5,942 nt of DNA from Rhodospirillaceae bacterium (lineage in GTDB: Bacteria > Pseudomonadota > Alphaproteobacteria > UBA8366 > GCA-2717185): the NCBI GenBank assembly GCA_028817685.1, contig JAPPPC010000145.1, forward strand, positions 1 through 5,942, read 5' to 3'. Numbering within the stretch: the first letter of the stretch is position 1; each line of letters starts with the position of its first letter. Positions 5,472 to 5,942 of the stretch are shown one piece after another. The position numbers were made by a program, and so were the translations under genes. Below the pieces are notes generated by a model. It was not told where the DNA came from. It did not search any database and worked only from the letters and a program-made list of their open reading frames with translations.

Positions 5472-5942
5472 TCAGTCGTTACCCTGTATCTCTTCCAGGG
5501 CCAGGTAGTCGTCGCGGCGAAATTCCTGCTCGACCGTATCGATGGTTTCGACGCTGGTGCCGACGGCGCGAAGCACAATTCCCGCAAGCTGAATACTGGC
5601 TTCCAGCGCTTCGGGAACCACGGAGGTTGCGCCTTCTTGGGTCAATATCTGCCGGTGCCGCAGGTCCCGTGCCCGGACGAAAATTTTGAGGTCGGGAAAG
5701 CTGTCCCGCAGGGCCTTCACGGCCCGGTCGGTCGAAGCGCTCTGGTCCGTCGTGACGACTGCAGCACTCGCACGGCCGGCGCCGACAGCATTGAGAATGC
5801 CGATATCGGCGCCATTCCCGTAAAACACCGAGAGACCTTCGCGGTGGCACCGGGTAACGCGCCCATGGTGCAGATCGAGGGCGACATAGTCTACTCCGCC
5901 CAAAGTCAATGCCTTGGCAACTGTCTGGCCGACACGCCCGAA
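5472..5942 (-). CDS. Kef-type monovalent cation:proton antiporter, C-terminal RCK (TrkA-N) fragment
   Basis: The frame is open to the right edge, giving the last 156 residues; a TTG at 5909 is internal, not a start. The edge begins in Phe-Gly-Arg-Val-Gly, the glycine loop of a Rossmann-type RCK_N/TrkA-N domain. Next comes Val-Ala-Leu-Asp, whose aspartate sits at the nucleotide ribose-binding position. Later come Phe-Tyr-Gly-Asn-Gly-Ala-Asp, matching the Val-Phe-Tyr-Gly-Asp-Ala-Thr of KefC, and Val-Arg-Ala-Arg-Asp (near 5650-5680), matching Ala-Arg-Ala-Arg-Asp. The domain gates a CPA2-type K+/H+ antiporter whose membrane part would lie beyond the window. About 50 residues of tail follow the core. 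KefB and KefC of E. coli are glutathione-gated; whether this one is cannot be judged. Its stop lies 2 nt from the convergent MFS stop. A stand-alone TrkA-like protein is less likely, given the close Kef match. Confidence 0.85.
   Translation of the reverse strand, partial: FGRVGQTVAKALTLGGVDYVALDLHHGRVTRCHREGLSVFYGNGADIGILNAVGAGRASAAVVTTDQSASTDRAVKALRDSFPDLKIFVRARDLRHRQILTQEGATSVVPEALEASIQLAGIVLRAVGTSVETIDTVEQEFRRDDYLALEEIQGND

Noticed and set aside
5482..5500. Hairpin CCCTG/CAGGG near the MFS/Kef junction as a terminator
   Set aside because: It has only five pairs, a 9-nt loop and no U-tract on either strand, and it lies inside the Kef coding sequence.

Overview
This is a GC-rich, almost fully coding bacterial window. 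The protein flavour (amidase-signature amidase, D-2-hydroxyacid dehydrogenases, DHA2 transporter, Kef-type antiporter) and the tight, overlapping-style packing suggest a proteobacterium, most likely an alphaproteobacterium. That placement is an inference from sequence style, not from a marker gene.

Layout, left to right. (1) Bases 1-285, plus strand: the C-terminal end of a citrate synthase-family protein (citrate synthase or citryl-CoA lyase type), cut by the window edge. (2) Bases 289-3778, minus strand: a compact three-gene operon, read right to left. It encodes a D-2-hydroxyacid dehydrogenase (353 aa), a second and different D-2-hydroxyacid dehydrogenase (315 aa), and an amidase-signature amidase (485 aa). 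The first dehydrogenase's TAG stop directly abuts the GTG start of the second, in the same frame. The amidase follows after 22 nt with its own ribosome binding site. (3) Bases 3779-3921: the only real intergenic region, a divergent promoter region of 143 nt. (4) Bases 3922-5469, plus strand: a 14-TM DHA2-type MFS transporter. (5) Bases 5472-5942, minus strand: the C-terminal RCK/TrkA-N part of a Kef-type cation:proton antiporter, cut by the right edge.

The likely unit of function is the dehydrogenase-dehydrogenase-amidase operon plus the divergent transporter. A reasonable but unproven reading is uptake or export of a small organic acid or amide, amide hydrolysis by the amidase, and 2-keto/2-hydroxy acid interconversion by two dehydrogenases with different cofactor pockets. 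The substrate cannot be read from the sequence. Both convergent junctions (citrate synthase/amidase and MFS/Kef) have only 2-3 nt between stop codons. The first lies at the centre of a 23-bp near-perfect palindrome that contains both stops.

I found no RNA genes, insertion sequences, CRISPR arrays or clear phage or defence genes. I see no strong case for a completely new system. The points most worth a second look are the operon's unknown pathway, the stop-codon palindrome, the in-frame TAG|GTG junction and the altered N-terminal motifs of the MFS protein.
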